Assembly (NCBI RefSeq): GCF_001506075.1
Contig: NZ_KQ947475.1
Coordinates: forward strand, 3,106,631 to 3,170,630
Origin: Vibrio sp. MEBiC08052
GTDB taxonomy: Bacteria; Pseudomonadota; Gammaproteobacteria; Enterobacterales; Vibrionaceae
Direction: 5' to 3'
Length of the DNA stretch: 64,000 nucleotides
The notes under the pieces are model-generated. The model saw nothing but the letters and a program-made list of their open reading frames with translations. It did no database searches and was not told the origin of the DNA. Every line of letters begins with the position of its first letter. Within the stretch, counting starts at the first letter, position 1. Shown in pieces: positions 18,914-28,610 of the stretch. Made by a program: the position numbers and the translations under genes.

Positions 18914-19037
18914 GTTTATGTCCCTATTTATTGGAATTTAAAACAACATAAATTATTTTTTATAGATGTTTTTCTAATATCACCACTGAATAAAAATACG
19001 AATGAAGTAATTTAAAAATCCTCCTTAATTAAAATAT

Positions 19038-20255
19038 CTACAGAGCAATACATGGTTCACTTGCTTTATAATCTTTTCTCGGTTTTGTCACGGCCACATT
19101 AGCGAATGAAAATTCAAGGTTATTCATTTGGTCCCAGACACCACTAACATGAAATGCTTTCTTAACCGAACTCAGGTTGGCCGTCGGAATCATCGAGGAG
19201 ACAAGCATCTGGCATCGATACCATTTGTCGTCTGCCGGCAACAAACTACTATTCAGTGAGAAAAATGTATTGTTGTCTTCCGTCTGACCGTCCATCCGGG
19301 CCTGAATGCTTCCCGAATCCCCATAACTTTTCACTTTCATATCGACGGTAATGACATCCGTATTGTGGGCAGAGAAATCACTCTTAGAATCATCAGCGCC
19401 TAAGAACACCCCACCATTCTGACTAAACGATACGGTGATGATATTGTTGGCCTGATTAACATTACTAGAGAAACTATTCAGTGGATAAGCCTTGCTCAAA
19501 TCTTGTGCCTGAGTAACATCACCTGAATAAAATAATGCGGTGTCCCCTGTAACTAAATCAGGAGCATTATTGACAATACTGGTTGATGCGTTGTCACTAC
19601 ATGTATCCGGATCTAAAACTGGGGTTTTATCGGTTGATGACCGATAGAAAATGTCGGTAATCTCATAATTAAATGCTTCTTTTATATCAAGATGGAATGG
19701 ATTTTTCACCTGACTCAAATCAACAGCTTTCGCCCCATCAAAGGGTTTCAGGCACTGAACCGGAACGGCCAGCGTTTGCCAGTTACGGTTATCCGCCAAC
19801 TTACCGGACAGCACAAGGCTGCTTCTGACCGGCCACTCATTATCAATCGATAACGTAATTGCAGATGGTGGGGTGCTTTGCGGCCGAATATTAAACTCAA
19901 TGTAACCCGATTTATATTGGCTCAAATCTATTGCAGATGCCGCCTGCATCATAAATATACTACTGCCAGACCCTGACACCTGAACATCAACTGTATTGTC
20001 GACTAATACAGCCTCAATACTGGCCAGACTCGCTTTGCTGGTCGTCACGGCCGCAACGTTCCAGCTATCTTTTTCAGATTGAATCCAAGGTGATATATCA
20101 CTACCAGAACTGGTACTTAATAGTGCTAAACCATTACTATCACCACTCTTCTTGCTCACATCGATATGATCAATATTTTTTTCAAAATTACACCCAGCAA
20201 TAATCATCGGGGTGATCGATATAATTAGGGATTTAAATTTTATTTTTTTCATCAT
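19038..20255 (-). CDS. Lipoprotein with two carbohydrate-binding-like beta-sandwich domains
   Basis: The protein (405 residues) begins with a lipoprotein signal ending IIAGC (Cys22), followed by N, so outer-membrane sorting is likely. Two domains follow, about residues 45-200 and 230-395. They share a pattern: a GDxxLFYSG or LLSTSSGSD opening, YKSGYIEFNIRPQ or TDVITVDMKVKS strands, and NEWPVRSSLVL/WQTLAVPVQCL or KWYRCQMLVSSMI. The pattern resembles the galactose-binding-like domain at the C-terminus of ExoP-type GH3 glucosidases. No catalytic domain is present. It may bind glucan at the cell surface near the GH16 and GH9 enzymes. The ATG at 20255 is preferred over a TTG six bases upstream. 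Confidence 0.75.
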   Translation of the reverse strand: MMKKIKFKSLIISITPMIIAGCNFEKNIDHIDVSKKSGDSNGLALLSTSSGSDISPWIQSEKDSWNVAAVTTSKASLASIEAVLVDNTVDVQVSGSGSSIFMMQAASAIDLSQYKSGYIEFNIRPQSTPPSAITLSIDNEWPVRSSLVLSGKLADNRNWQTLAVPVQCLKPFDGAKAVDLSQVKNPFHLDIKEAFNYEITDIFYRSSTDKTPVLDPDTCSDNASTSIVNNAPDLVTGDTALFYSGDVTQAQDLSKAYPLNSFSSNVNQANNIITVSFSQNGGVFLGADDSKSDFSAHNTDVITVDMKVKSYGDSGSIQARMDGQTEDNNTFFSLNSSLLPADDKWYRCQMLVSSMIPTANLSSVKKAFHVSGVWDQMNNLEFSFANVAVTKPRKDYKASEPCIAL

Positions 20256-20606
20256 TTTCAAACGCTCTTAAATAAATATGAATTAGATTTATATTAAACC
20301 TACTTCCTTGAGTTAATATTAAATCAGTTTCCTATAGCGTTGACGTTGTATATTCTGATATTGCTTTTCTATTAAACTTATTTCTTATTATTAATAATAA
20401 TTAATTTATTATTGTTTATTATTTGTTCTTCATTGTTTTGACTAATAAATTATATTTCGTATTGACGGACCGAATATGAGGTATTGATAAAGGTCCGCGG
20501 CGCGGGGGAATGCGCTGCGGAAACCTGATAAAAAATTAATATATGTTAATATTTGACCACTTATTCAATAGCAGTAATGATATGTGCGATTGAAATAAAA
20601 CAGTGA
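20256..20606. other. Intergenic region, AT-rich with one GC-rich hairpin
   Basis: There is no gene. The DNA is very AT-rich apart from a GC-rich stem-loop at 20491-20526. It should hold the promoter of the lipoprotein gene. Confidence 0.5.
20491..20526 (-). terminator. GC-rich stem-loop between GH16 and lipoprotein genes
   Basis: AGGT-CCGCGGCGC pairs with GCGCTGCGG-(AA)-ACCT around loop GGGGGAAT with one mismatch. TTTAT follows on the minus strand. It stands out in an AT-rich background 80 bases past the GH16 stop and probably terminates that gene or shields its mRNA end. Confidence 0.55.
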
Positions 20607-21302
20607 TCAATCATAACGGTTTACTCTGACATATCCATATTTAGCATAGGCTGGACGGCCATCATAACGACTCGGTGGGAAATTAGGGTTCGCACTAATC
20701 CAGTTATTCATAAATAGTTGCATATAACTTGAAACACGTTGATTAACACGTCTAACCGTTACCCAAGAATTGTTATAGCGACTAAATACTTCCCATGTTA
20801 CACCATTCGCATCAACGGTAAATGCATATTTTTCCATACTCCAAATAGACATTCCATACTGGCCTAGATCAATATCTAATGGGAATTGTTGGCCTCCGAT
20901 CCATACATTGGTATGGAGTAAATTAGTTCCACCCATTAACTCAATATCAACTTCATAGTGACTGGATGTTCCTGCCTGACCGGTGTAAGTGAAAAAGGAG
21001 CTGATTGTACCGGGTACAGATCCGGCTTGCATTTCAACTTCGTATCGACCGCGGCGGTAATACTGCGTTGTTCTCACTTCTCCACAACTCTTGTAACTCC
21101 CTTCATTCTTCGCATGCAAGATTAAAGCACCTGACTCTTGCCATACGTTTTTAGCAGCCCATGTACAGTCAAACTCACTGCCGCCATTTTTCCAGCCGTC
21201 TGATACAGACCAATTCAAACCGCTCCAACCGAGCGCAAAACTGGAAGATACAAATAAGATATTTAAAAAAACTACCTGAAAAACCAATCGGATCGTTGTC
21301 AT
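20607..21302 (-). CDS. GH16 endo-beta-1,3-1,4-glucanase (lichenase)
   Basis: The protein (231 residues) has a signal peptide ending SSSFA-L and a single GH16 domain. The catalytic motif is HYEVDIELMG, giving Glu117 as nucleophile, Asp119 and Glu121 as acid/base. Lichenase-type features are RGRYEVEMQAGSVPGTISSFFTYTG and WSMEKYAFTVDANGVTWEV. It would cut mixed-linkage glucan in the medium or periplasm into oligosaccharides for the importer. The start at 21302 follows GAGG and gives a clean signal peptide; an ATG at 21356 lacks a ribosome site. It diverges from the GH9 gene. Confidence 0.92.
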   Translation of the reverse strand: MTTIRLVFQVVFLNILFVSSSFALGWSGLNWSVSDGWKNGGSEFDCTWAAKNVWQESGALILHAKNEGSYKSCGEVRTTQYYRRGRYEVEMQAGSVPGTISSFFTYTGQAGTSSHYEVDIELMGGTNLLHTNVWIGGQQFPLDIDLGQYGMSIWSMEKYAFTVDANGVTWEVFSRYNNSWVTVRRVNQRVSSYMQLFMNNWISANPNFPPSRYDGRPAYAKYGYVRVNRYD

Positions 21303-21762
21303 CACGTTAAACCTCATATTTTTTGTTGTGGCAGATGTATTTTGATGCTTACACATAAAAATGCATAGGCACCAAACCTCTTTGCTTCTCGGAACCGTGA
21401 ATTGACTTTAATGACATTTATAAAAATTTGTCTATAACTAGATTTGAAAACTGGATTTCAAATATCCACAAAAAATAAAAATGAAGGTGTTAGTCACAAT
21501 TTATTCATCATCCATGAAATGTTTCTTTTCATTAATTATGATGGATTAACCAATATGAAAAAACAAAAAAAACAATAAGCTTCACAATTTAAAAACTAAC
21601 ACTTGCATTATTATTTTAACTGTCGTTTTATCAATAAAATCGAATGTCTCGATTCTGAATACTATCTAACCCAAATTATCAAGGGAAGGCAACCATACAG
21701 AAAAAATTTATTTATTTAACAATAAATATCTACCTGTATTATTTAAAAATAAAGAGGTTAAA
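21303..21762. promoter_or_regulatory. Divergent promoter region between GH16 and GH9 genes
   Basis: About 460 bases of AT-rich, non-coding DNA lie between two outward-facing glycosidase genes. The inverted repeat AATCGA-ATGTC-TCGATT at 21638-21654 could be an operator. No clear CRP or LacI site is visible. Confidence 0.45.
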
Positions 21763-24099
21763 ATGAATCAAAAGCGGTTAACTATCGTGACTATTATTAG
21801 TTGCGGTGTTATTGGATTGAGTGGTTGTTCGGTGAAGCAAGCTTCATCTGATAATCATCCCAGTGTCCATTCAGAAAACTTACTCACCAATGGCCATTTT
21901 TCTCAAGGAACAGAGGGATGGTGGGCCGCAGGCGCAACGCTGAAATCAAGTGATCAGATGGGATGTATTACCTTCGATAAAAAAGGTGCCAATCCTTGGG
22001 ATGTCATTTTAGGCCAGTCCGGCCTCGCGCTGAAAAAGGGAGAAGTTTACCAAATTCAATTTCAGGCGAAGGCATATCAACCGATCAAGGTAAAAACGTT
22101 GGTTCAGCATGATGGCGCACCCTACACCAGCTACTTCCTCAAAGACACAGCATTAAATCAGGAGCTGAAGTCATTCCATTATTCATTCAAACCCTCAGCC
22201 AATGATGATAAGGTGCAGCTTCAGTTTCAAATGGGGACTGCAAATCCGACCACCGTTTGTGTCAAAGATATTTCACTATCCGGTCCGAAATATACCAAGA
22301 AAGCCAATCTCTCGAAAGTTCAAGTCAACCAAGTCGGCTACTTCGTCAATGGCCCGAAACGTGCTGTAATTGCCACGCCAAAAACATCACCTTTAACGTG
22401 GCAACTGTTTGACGCCAACAATCATGAGATTGCTCAAGGGAAAACCACACCGTTTGGCCTCAATAAAGCGTCCGGTGAAAATGTTCAAATTATCGATTTT
22501 AGTGATGTTCACCAATCTGTCAGCCAAGCAGTACTTGAAGTTGACGGGCAGCGTAGCCATCCCTTTGCGATTGATAACTCGATTTACCGGAAAATGAAAT
22601 ATGATGCACTGTCTTTCTTCTACCAACAGCGCAGCGGCATTGATATTTTACCCGAGTACGTCCAGCGCAAAGATCTGGCTCGCCCGGCCGGACATCTCCC
22701 GGAGATTGTCACCTGTTTCAATCAAACCGATGCCAAAGGAAATCAGTGGCCGGGATGTGATTTTTCTTTAGATGTCACCGGCGGATGGTATGACGCAGGG
22801 GATCAAGGCAAATACGTGGTCAACGGGGGAATCTCAGTCTGGACATTAATGAACTACTACGAACGAGAAAAACTCGCCCATCCGAAACAAGCCAGTGCGT
22901 TTGCTGACGGCCAAGTGAAAATCCCAGAAAATCACAACAAATACAATGATTTGCTAGATGAATCCAGATGGATGATGAGTTTTATGATGGCGATGCAAGC
23001 CCCTGAACATTCAAAAGTCTGGGTGCCGATTGGTGACCAATCTAAGCAACAGAATCATCTGAAACTGACACAAATTGATGCCGGCGGCATGGTGTTCCAC
23101 AAAGTTGCGGATGATGCATGGACCGGTATGCCACTGCCACCGCACAAAGATCCGAGAAAACGTTTCTTAAGCTACCCGACGACGGCCGCAACCCTTAACC
23201 TAGCGGCAACCGCTGCCCAATGTGCACGTGTCTGGAAAGACTCAGATCCAACTTTTGCCAAACAGTGCCTTGTTTCAGCAGAAAAAGCCTGGAAAGCAGC
23301 CAACTTGCATAAAAATGTTTTTGCTTATGACAACTTTGTCGGCTCCGGCCCATATGATGACACTCAATTAGGTGATGAATTCTACTGGGCAGCTGCTGAA
23401 TTATTTACCACCACAGGTAAAAAAGAGTATCGAGATGCCCTCCAGTCTTCACCTTACTATCTGACCACACCAAAAGGTGATGCCAATGCGACCGGCGATC
23501 TCTATTGGCAAGGTGTGAGCACAGCGGGAACATTAACGCTGGCACTCGTACCGAATCAGTTACCTCAGGCAGACAAAGCAAAAGCACGGGCGAATGTGAT
23601 TCACACCGCAGATATGTACCTGCGTGCCATCGCGAAAGAAGGTTATCACATTCCCGACAGTGCGACCGAGTACACATGGGGGTCGAATTCTAATTTCATG
23701 AATCGGAGTATCTTCTTAGGCATCGCTTATGATTTTACCCATGATCCGAAATACGCTGAAGCAGTCATTGATGCAATGGACTATATTTTAGGTCGCAATC
23801 CGCTTGATCAGTCTTATGTGTCTGGTTATGGCAGCCGTCCTCTGATGAATCCTCACCATCGTTTCTGGGCGCATTCAATCGACAGTAATTCACCACTCGT
23901 CCCACCCGGTGTGATGTCAGGTGGTCCAAACTCGATCAATTTCAGTGATCCGGTTGCATCATCAATGAAAGGGAAATGTATCGGACAAACGTGTTGGAAA
24001 GATGACATCGGTGCATGGACGCTGAATGAAGTGACCGTTAACTGGAATGCACCATTCTTCTGGACGGCTAGCTTTCTTGATGATGTTCAAGCACATTAA
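21763..24099 (+). CDS. GH9 endo-beta-1,4-glucanase, lipoprotein
   Basis: This 778-residue enzyme has a lipobox LSGC (Cys22). Residues 38-172 are a CBM4/9-like domain, 184-270 the CelD-type Ig-like domain, and 280-775 the GH9 (alpha/alpha)6 barrel. Catalytic features are visible: DAGD with Asp344 and Asp347 (base), NPHHRFWAH (substrate-binding His and Arg), and NEVTVNW with Glu756 as acid. It should cut cellulose or mixed-linkage glucan at the outer membrane. AAGAGG lies just before the ATG and a strong terminator follows. It is the paralogue of the gene cut by the left edge of the window. Confidence 0.95.
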   Translation: MNQKRLTIVTIISCGVIGLSGCSVKQASSDNHPSVHSENLLTNGHFSQGTEGWWAAGATLKSSDQMGCITFDKKGANPWDVILGQSGLALKKGEVYQIQFQAKAYQPIKVKTLVQHDGAPYTSYFLKDTALNQELKSFHYSFKPSANDDKVQLQFQMGTANPTTVCVKDISLSGPKYTKKANLSKVQVNQVGYFVNGPKRAVIATPKTSPLTWQLFDANNHEIAQGKTTPFGLNKASGENVQIIDFSDVHQSVSQAVLEVDGQRSHPFAIDNSIYRKMKYDALSFFYQQRSGIDILPEYVQRKDLARPAGHLPEIVTCFNQTDAKGNQWPGCDFSLDVTGGWYDAGDQGKYVVNGGISVWTLMNYYEREKLAHPKQASAFADGQVKIPENHNKYNDLLDESRWMMSFMMAMQAPEHSKVWVPIGDQSKQQNHLKLTQIDAGGMVFHKVADDAWTGMPLPPHKDPRKRFLSYPTTAATLNLAATAAQCARVWKDSDPTFAKQCLVSAEKAWKAANLHKNVFAYDNFVGSGPYDDTQLGDEFYWAAAELFTTTGKKEYRDALQSSPYYLTTPKGDANATGDLYWQGVSTAGTLTLALVPNQLPQADKAKARANVIHTADMYLRAIAKEGYHIPDSATEYTWGSNSNFMNRSIFLGIAYDFTHDPKYAEAVIDAMDYILGRNPLDQSYVSGYGSRPLMNPHHRFWAHSIDSNSPLVPPGVMSGGPNSINFSDPVASSMKGKCIGQTCWKDDIGAWTLNEVTVNWNAPFFWTASFLDDVQAH

Positions 24100-24129
24100 C
24101 GATTAGTTTTCACAGAACTGCTCATTTAC

Positions 24130-24163
24130 AAGGCCGGAAATAAATTCTATTTTCGGCCTTTTT
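24130..24163 (+). terminator. Terminator of the GH9 gene
   Basis: Stem AAGGCCG(G)AAATA / TATTT(T)CGGCCTT with TTTTT at its end lies 30 bases past the GH9 stop. Confidence 0.88.
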
Positions 24164-24179
24164 CATGAATCACCCATTG

Positions 24180-25199
24180 TCATTGATAACGAGATTTGGT
24201 GGACTCTCGGGTAATTAAACTGATGGGTGGCACTCTTACAACTTCTGTTTCGTCACTTAACAGTTTTAAAACACTGCGCGCACTAATCGCACCCAATTCA
24301 TCTAAGGGCTGCCGTAAGGTCGTCAATGAAGGAGTAAAGTAAGGTGATATGGGGAGATCATCAAAACCGATCACAGAAACATCATCCGGCACTTTAAACC
24401 CATTCTCATTCAGTGCCCGAATAACACCATAGGCCGTTAAATCATTGGCGGCAAAAACGGCTGAAAAATATGCTTTGGACTCAATTAGTTCCACCATTTT
24501 CTCATATCCGGTCTTGATGCTAAAATCACCCTCTAATACGAGTTTCTCTTTGAATCCGATACCGGCCTCATCCAGTGCCTTTTTATATCCTTCAAACCGT
24601 GAAATCGCATCATCGTGATCCGCTAATCCTTTGATATGAGCAATATTTACATGACCTAACTGGATTAAATGCAGCGTCGCTAAATATCCGCCCATCGTAT
24701 TATCCAGAGAAATCGACTTAATTTTTTCACCTTCAATATTGTATCCTACCGCAACCACAGGGATTTTTTCTGAGCACTTCTGGATCAATTTTTTATCAAC
24801 ATTGCCGGAGATGATGATAATCGCATCAACATTACTTTTAAGCAGATAATCTAAAGAATGTGAGATCAACGTTGCCTGCCAGCTATTGACGGAAATCAGA
24901 ATTGAATACCCATGTTCCGCCAGTACCTTTTCCATATCAATGAGCAGACTACTGGTATATGGGCTATCGGGGTTTTGCACCAACACGCCAATCGTCATCG
25001 AACGTGTTTTTTCGAGTCGATCGACATGAATATGAGGTTTATACCCTAATGCCCGAATCGCTTCTTCTATTTTGGCAGTCTTGTCATTGGAAACATAAGA
25101 CGTTCGGTTAAAGTACCGGGAAACGGTACTGGGGGATACATTCGCAAGCTTCGCTACTTCGTAAGCGGTAGGTGCCATGTTCTTATTAGTCTTATCCAT
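24180..25199 (-). CDS. LacI-family transcriptional repressor (first of two)
   Basis: The 339-residue protein has an N-terminal helix-turn-helix (AYEVAKLANVSPSTVSRYFNRTSYVSNDKT), the hinge helix, and a periplasmic-binding-protein-like effector domain (TMGGYLATLHLIQLGHVNIAHIKG, AVFAANDLTAYGVIRALNENGFKVPDDVSVIGFDDLP). It is the last gene on this strand of the glucan locus and probably controls the GH116/GH94 side or the GH9/GH16 pair. The ATG at 25199 follows AGG by seven bases; a TTG six bases upstream is rejected. Confidence 0.93.
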   Translation of the reverse strand: MDKTNKNMAPTAYEVAKLANVSPSTVSRYFNRTSYVSNDKTAKIEEAIRALGYKPHIHVDRLEKTRSMTIGVLVQNPDSPYTSSLLIDMEKVLAEHGYSILISVNSWQATLISHSLDYLLKSNVDAIIIISGNVDKKLIQKCSEKIPVVAVGYNIEGEKIKSISLDNTMGGYLATLHLIQLGHVNIAHIKGLADHDDAISRFEGYKKALDEAGIGFKEKLVLEGDFSIKTGYEKMVELIESKAYFSAVFAANDLTAYGVIRALNENGFKVPDDVSVIGFDDLPISPYFTPSLTTLRQPLDELGAISARSVLKLLSDETEVVRVPPISLITRESTKSRYQ

Positions 25200-25260
25200 A
25201 ATCAACCTATTTAATAATATTTATCTACTCACACTAAACACTTTTAGCATAAGTCATACA

Positions 25261-25357
25261 CTCAAGTCACCTTAAGGTGTGCAGGATTCAACATATATTC
25301 AACTTACTGCATTTAAGGGATATTCCGGGTGGAATATCCCTTAAAGTCACTTGAGGA
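25261..25357. repeat. Imperfect inverted-repeat element upstream of lacI-1
   Basis: The ends CTCAAGTCACCTTAAGG and CCTTAAAGTCACTTGAG are near-perfect inverted copies about 60 bases apart. Inside lie the palindrome CACCTTAAGGTG (25268-25279) and a 12-bp stem AAGGGATATTCC/GGAATATCCCTT with loop GGGT (25315-25342). The whole could fold as a cruciform or RNA structure, serve as an operator region, or be a small decayed repeat element. Confidence 0.55.
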
Positions 25358-25379
25358 TGTAAATAAGTGAAGAATAAAT

Positions 25380-25403
25380 AAGGGTTGTGTTTCATCAACC
25401 CTT
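25380..25403 (-). terminator. Terminator of the GH116 gene
   Basis: Stem AAGGGTT / AACCCTT with a 10-base loop is followed by ATTTATT on the minus strand, 17 bases past the GH116 stop codon. Confidence 0.75.
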
Positions 25404-25420
25404 ATTATATGACGGCAGGA

Positions 25421-28400
25421 TTAACGATAAATATAAGAAAAAATCATCCCCGGTCTAAAATAACGACCTGCGGTATATTTCATACTTTGTCTGATGAGCC
25501 ACGTATAAAGTGTTTCAACCTGTGTCTCATTTAACCCCTGCTCGGCACACCCACGCATGAATTCCGCTTTCTCAGCACGGAGGGTCGGATTAACACGCCC
25601 GTCTTCAAGCATCGCATTAACCGATTTTAAAGACTGTAGACATTGAGTTGCCTCGGCCTCATTCAGCGCCAGTAAAGTTTGTAAATCACCGACGGTCACT
25701 CGGGCAGACCCATTGAACCCTTCCGGTGCTGCGAACGGAATTTTGGCTGAGTGATACAGCGTATTGTAAACGGTCTTCAGTAACGTTTCGGCTTGTTCGT
25801 ATTTCCCGGCTAATTTTAGCGCACTCGCAACACTAAACTGGACACCACCCCAGACATCCTGAGCCTGGAAAGCATCATGCGGTGCACCGTCAGCAAGGGT
25901 CATATTGGCAACGCCCAAGTGAGGACTGTTTTTCAGGTAATTTGTTTTGTATATAAAATCGAGTGTCCGGTTGACTCGCTCTGAACGAAACAGCCCATCC
26001 ATCCCAATCAGTTTCAAATAGGTATCGGCAACCAACGCATCACCGAAACTATTATCCGAATCCATCGCCATAACTTGATATTCTTGGCTAAATGCCAGCG
26101 GAGCAACCGTTAAAAGCTGCTGTTTCTTATGCAATCGCTGTTCAAACCGAGACTGTTCACTGTGTTGATCGACGTGATTGAGATAGTTATTCAAGATCCG
26201 GGCATCGGCCATACGGTCGCCCGACAGCGTCAGTCCTAACTGTTTAAGTGGCTGGTAGTCGTGACCAGTCAAGTGTTTCACTTGAATCGGGGTTGCAGAG
26301 AAGTGGTAATAGCCTTTCTGCTCATCCCACAAACTCTGTTCTAACGTTGCAAATGCAGCATCCGCGCGTTGTTGATATTCACTTGAGAGTTTTTGTTCTC
26401 CCATCATTTGGGCTAATTGACTCGCAACCCGAAGCCCTGCGACCCATAAACTCGCACAATAAATAGCGACACCATGTGAAGAAAGATTATCAAATGTATC
26501 ATCGGTTCCGTGCACCAACGGCAGTGTGTCACCGGCTTCGATCAAAGAAGACAAATAATTGATACTTTCTTGCACCGCAGGCCAGCAAGCCTCAAGGACC
26601 GCGTGATTACCGGTCTCCTGATAATGACGGTAGACCATTAAAATAAATTTAGGTGCAAGGTCTTTCCATTCTTTCACATTATGCCAGCTATAAGCATCCG
26701 GCCGGATATCAAAAGGGCTGCCTAAATCATGAATCACAGCACCGTAAACAGCACGGACACCCAAATATTTATCGTCGCTCACATCAGCAAAAGGTCGCTC
26801 GGCATATTCCCAATAACGCCGAGGTGTCTCATCTTCAGACAAGATAGCCTGCGCAAATGCTTCCATGACTTTGCCATCTAAGCGTGGCAACAAATAAAGA
26901 ATCGCAAAAGAACCATAGAAGTAGACGTCCAACGAATTGAAGAACGGATAATCCACGCATTCTTTGACTAAAAACCTGTCATGACAATCCCAAACCGTTG
27001 ACTCTGCGAGAAATGACAAGGTATTCATCGCCATGGTGGAAAAACTGACCGCGGTTTCCCGCGCTTTCATCTGTTGAGCAACCGTGTCATAGAGTGCAAT
27101 TTGCTGGCGGATGATGCGCTCTTCAATTGACTCAAGTTGAGAGAGCATTTCTGTTGCCATCCGTATGGCTCTGTCACGCGCCGGAAAAAAACGGCTGTAA
27201 GCCTTTTCGGAATGCCAGTCATCCAGCCAAATTTTACTGTGATCCATCACTTGTAAAAATCTTAAATCCAGCGATTCACCGGGCTGTAATTCGACTTGCA
27301 CAACTACTAAGGCCGACAGCGACTCCCGCCCCGTGTAGGTACCACAGTCAAAATAGCGATTGGTGCGCCCGATATTCAATGCAGCCACTAACGCCTCATC
27401 CAACTGCGAATCATACAGGGTCGGTTTGACGGTAATCGTCACTTTACCCGAATCGAGATCCGCATGATTCACCACGACTCCGTATAAAACTTCACCTTCA
27501 ATATCAGAATGGTATGGCGAATCACTGGTTAAACTCACGCCGATAAACTGTTGCTGTTCATCGCTGATTGTTGCGATGTGGTGCTGCTGTTGAATCGCAT
27601 TGCGCACCAGTGAACATGATGAGTCCTGAACGCCTTGCCGGCTTTTCTGGTAGGTTGAACCAATCAGGTTGTCAAAAGGCTGCACTAACGTGATTAGCTT
27701 GGTTACTCCACAACGGTTTTCTAGATGATAGTGATTCCAGTGCAGTGGGAGTGAACACAGTTTTTCATCCCCTTTGACGATCGGGGATACTACTTTGCGA
27801 CGAACTTTCACATCATCAAAACACGTGTATTCATACTGCGCCATCGGGTATAACGCTTGATAATGGATGTCTTCTGATTTCACCACGTCAATATCAGCGG
27901 TTCGATGAGATGCCAGCGATGATACCTCGGCTGATGCATTGACTAGCAACCCATTAAAAAACTCCATCGCCACCCAGAGTTGGGTTTCCAGCGCCTGAGG
28001 CGCTTGATGAATTAAATGCTGTGTTTTCTCGGTAAATTCAATCTGCCAACGTTCAAATCGCTCCTGATTCTCTAGGTAGAAATTTAAACCGCACAGACCC
28101 TGTTTAATTCTTGCCAACGTGTTCTGTTCATCATCAATTTCAAGCTCAACACCGGCAAAAGTCACGGGATAGAATGTCAGAAATCGTCCTAAATCTTCGA
28201 GATGACGAATTCGGATATTATCAACATCCAGATCATCCATGACCGAAATATAAAAATCATTAAAATTAATCTGTTCTTGTGAACAATCAATATAAATTCC
28301 GGGAATAAAACTGAAATTAGGTGTCTCGCCTTTTGGGGTCAGCGTAAATGTCGAACCAATGCCACCGACAGCCATGCCGGTATTTTCTGGCATGGTAGAG

Positions 28401-28504
28401 ACTGGTGTATACCACGGCTGAAGAAATTCAACCGCGTCGCCTTGACTACAGAGTTCACTCGCAAGCCCACAATAACTTGTATAGGGTATTTTGTTATTCA
28501 TCAT
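25421..28504 (-). CDS. GH116-family beta-glucosidase
   Basis: The 1027 residues have the two-part GH116 layout. The N-terminal beta-sandwich (about 1-440) opens with NTGMAVGGIGSTFTL, and the C-terminal (alpha/alpha)6 domain (DUF608) spans about 480-1015. The motif ECVDYPFFNSLDVYFYGSF aligns with EGIEYRMYNTYDVHFY of known GH116 enzymes, giving Glu515 as nucleophile. The GTDDTFDNLSSHGVAIYC segment (665-683) should carry the acid/base aspartate. There is no signal peptide, so it acts in the cytoplasm on imported glucosides. GH116 includes beta-glucosidases, beta-xylosidases and human GBA2; glucosidase is favoured by context. It follows GH94 after a hairpin. Confidence 0.85.
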   Translation of the reverse strand: MMNNKIPYTSYCGLASELCSQGDAVEFLQPWYTPVSTMPENTGMAVGGIGSTFTLTPKGETPNFSFIPGIYIDCSQEQINFNDFYISVMDDLDVDNIRIRHLEDLGRFLTFYPVTFAGVELEIDDEQNTLARIKQGLCGLNFYLENQERFERWQIEFTEKTQHLIHQAPQALETQLWVAMEFFNGLLVNASAEVSSLASHRTADIDVVKSEDIHYQALYPMAQYEYTCFDDVKVRRKVVSPIVKGDEKLCSLPLHWNHYHLENRCGVTKLITLVQPFDNLIGSTYQKSRQGVQDSSCSLVRNAIQQQHHIATISDEQQQFIGVSLTSDSPYHSDIEGEVLYGVVVNHADLDSGKVTITVKPTLYDSQLDEALVAALNIGRTNRYFDCGTYTGRESLSALVVVQVELQPGESLDLRFLQVMDHSKIWLDDWHSEKAYSRFFPARDRAIRMATEMLSQLESIEERIIRQQIALYDTVAQQMKARETAVSFSTMAMNTLSFLAESTVWDCHDRFLVKECVDYPFFNSLDVYFYGSFAILYLLPRLDGKVMEAFAQAILSEDETPRRYWEYAERPFADVSDDKYLGVRAVYGAVIHDLGSPFDIRPDAYSWHNVKEWKDLAPKFILMVYRHYQETGNHAVLEACWPAVQESINYLSSLIEAGDTLPLVHGTDDTFDNLSSHGVAIYCASLWVAGLRVASQLAQMMGEQKLSSEYQQRADAAFATLEQSLWDEQKGYYHFSATPIQVKHLTGHDYQPLKQLGLTLSGDRMADARILNNYLNHVDQHSEQSRFEQRLHKKQQLLTVAPLAFSQEYQVMAMDSDNSFGDALVADTYLKLIGMDGLFRSERVNRTLDFIYKTNYLKNSPHLGVANMTLADGAPHDAFQAQDVWGGVQFSVASALKLAGKYEQAETLLKTVYNTLYHSAKIPFAAPEGFNGSARVTVGDLQTLLALNEAEATQCLQSLKSVNAMLEDGRVNPTLRAEKAEFMRGCAEQGLNETQVETLYTWLIRQSMKYTAGRYFRPGMIFSYIYR

Positions 28505-28568
28505 TCATATCCATCGTAATTTAATATTCCACACGATTGAAAAATAGTGATTATGTGTTTTGAGATGG

Positions 28569-28590
28569 AAGGGCACTCCGATGTGCCCTT
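28569..28590 (-). terminator. Stem-loop between GH94 and GH116 genes
   Basis: AAGGGCAC / GTGCCCTT with a six-base loop lies 20 bases past the GH94 stop. The T tract on the minus strand is poor, so it may be partial and reduce rather than stop transcription into GH116. Confidence 0.6.
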
Positions 28591-28610
28591 TATTTATCAT
28601 TCGCCTAATA

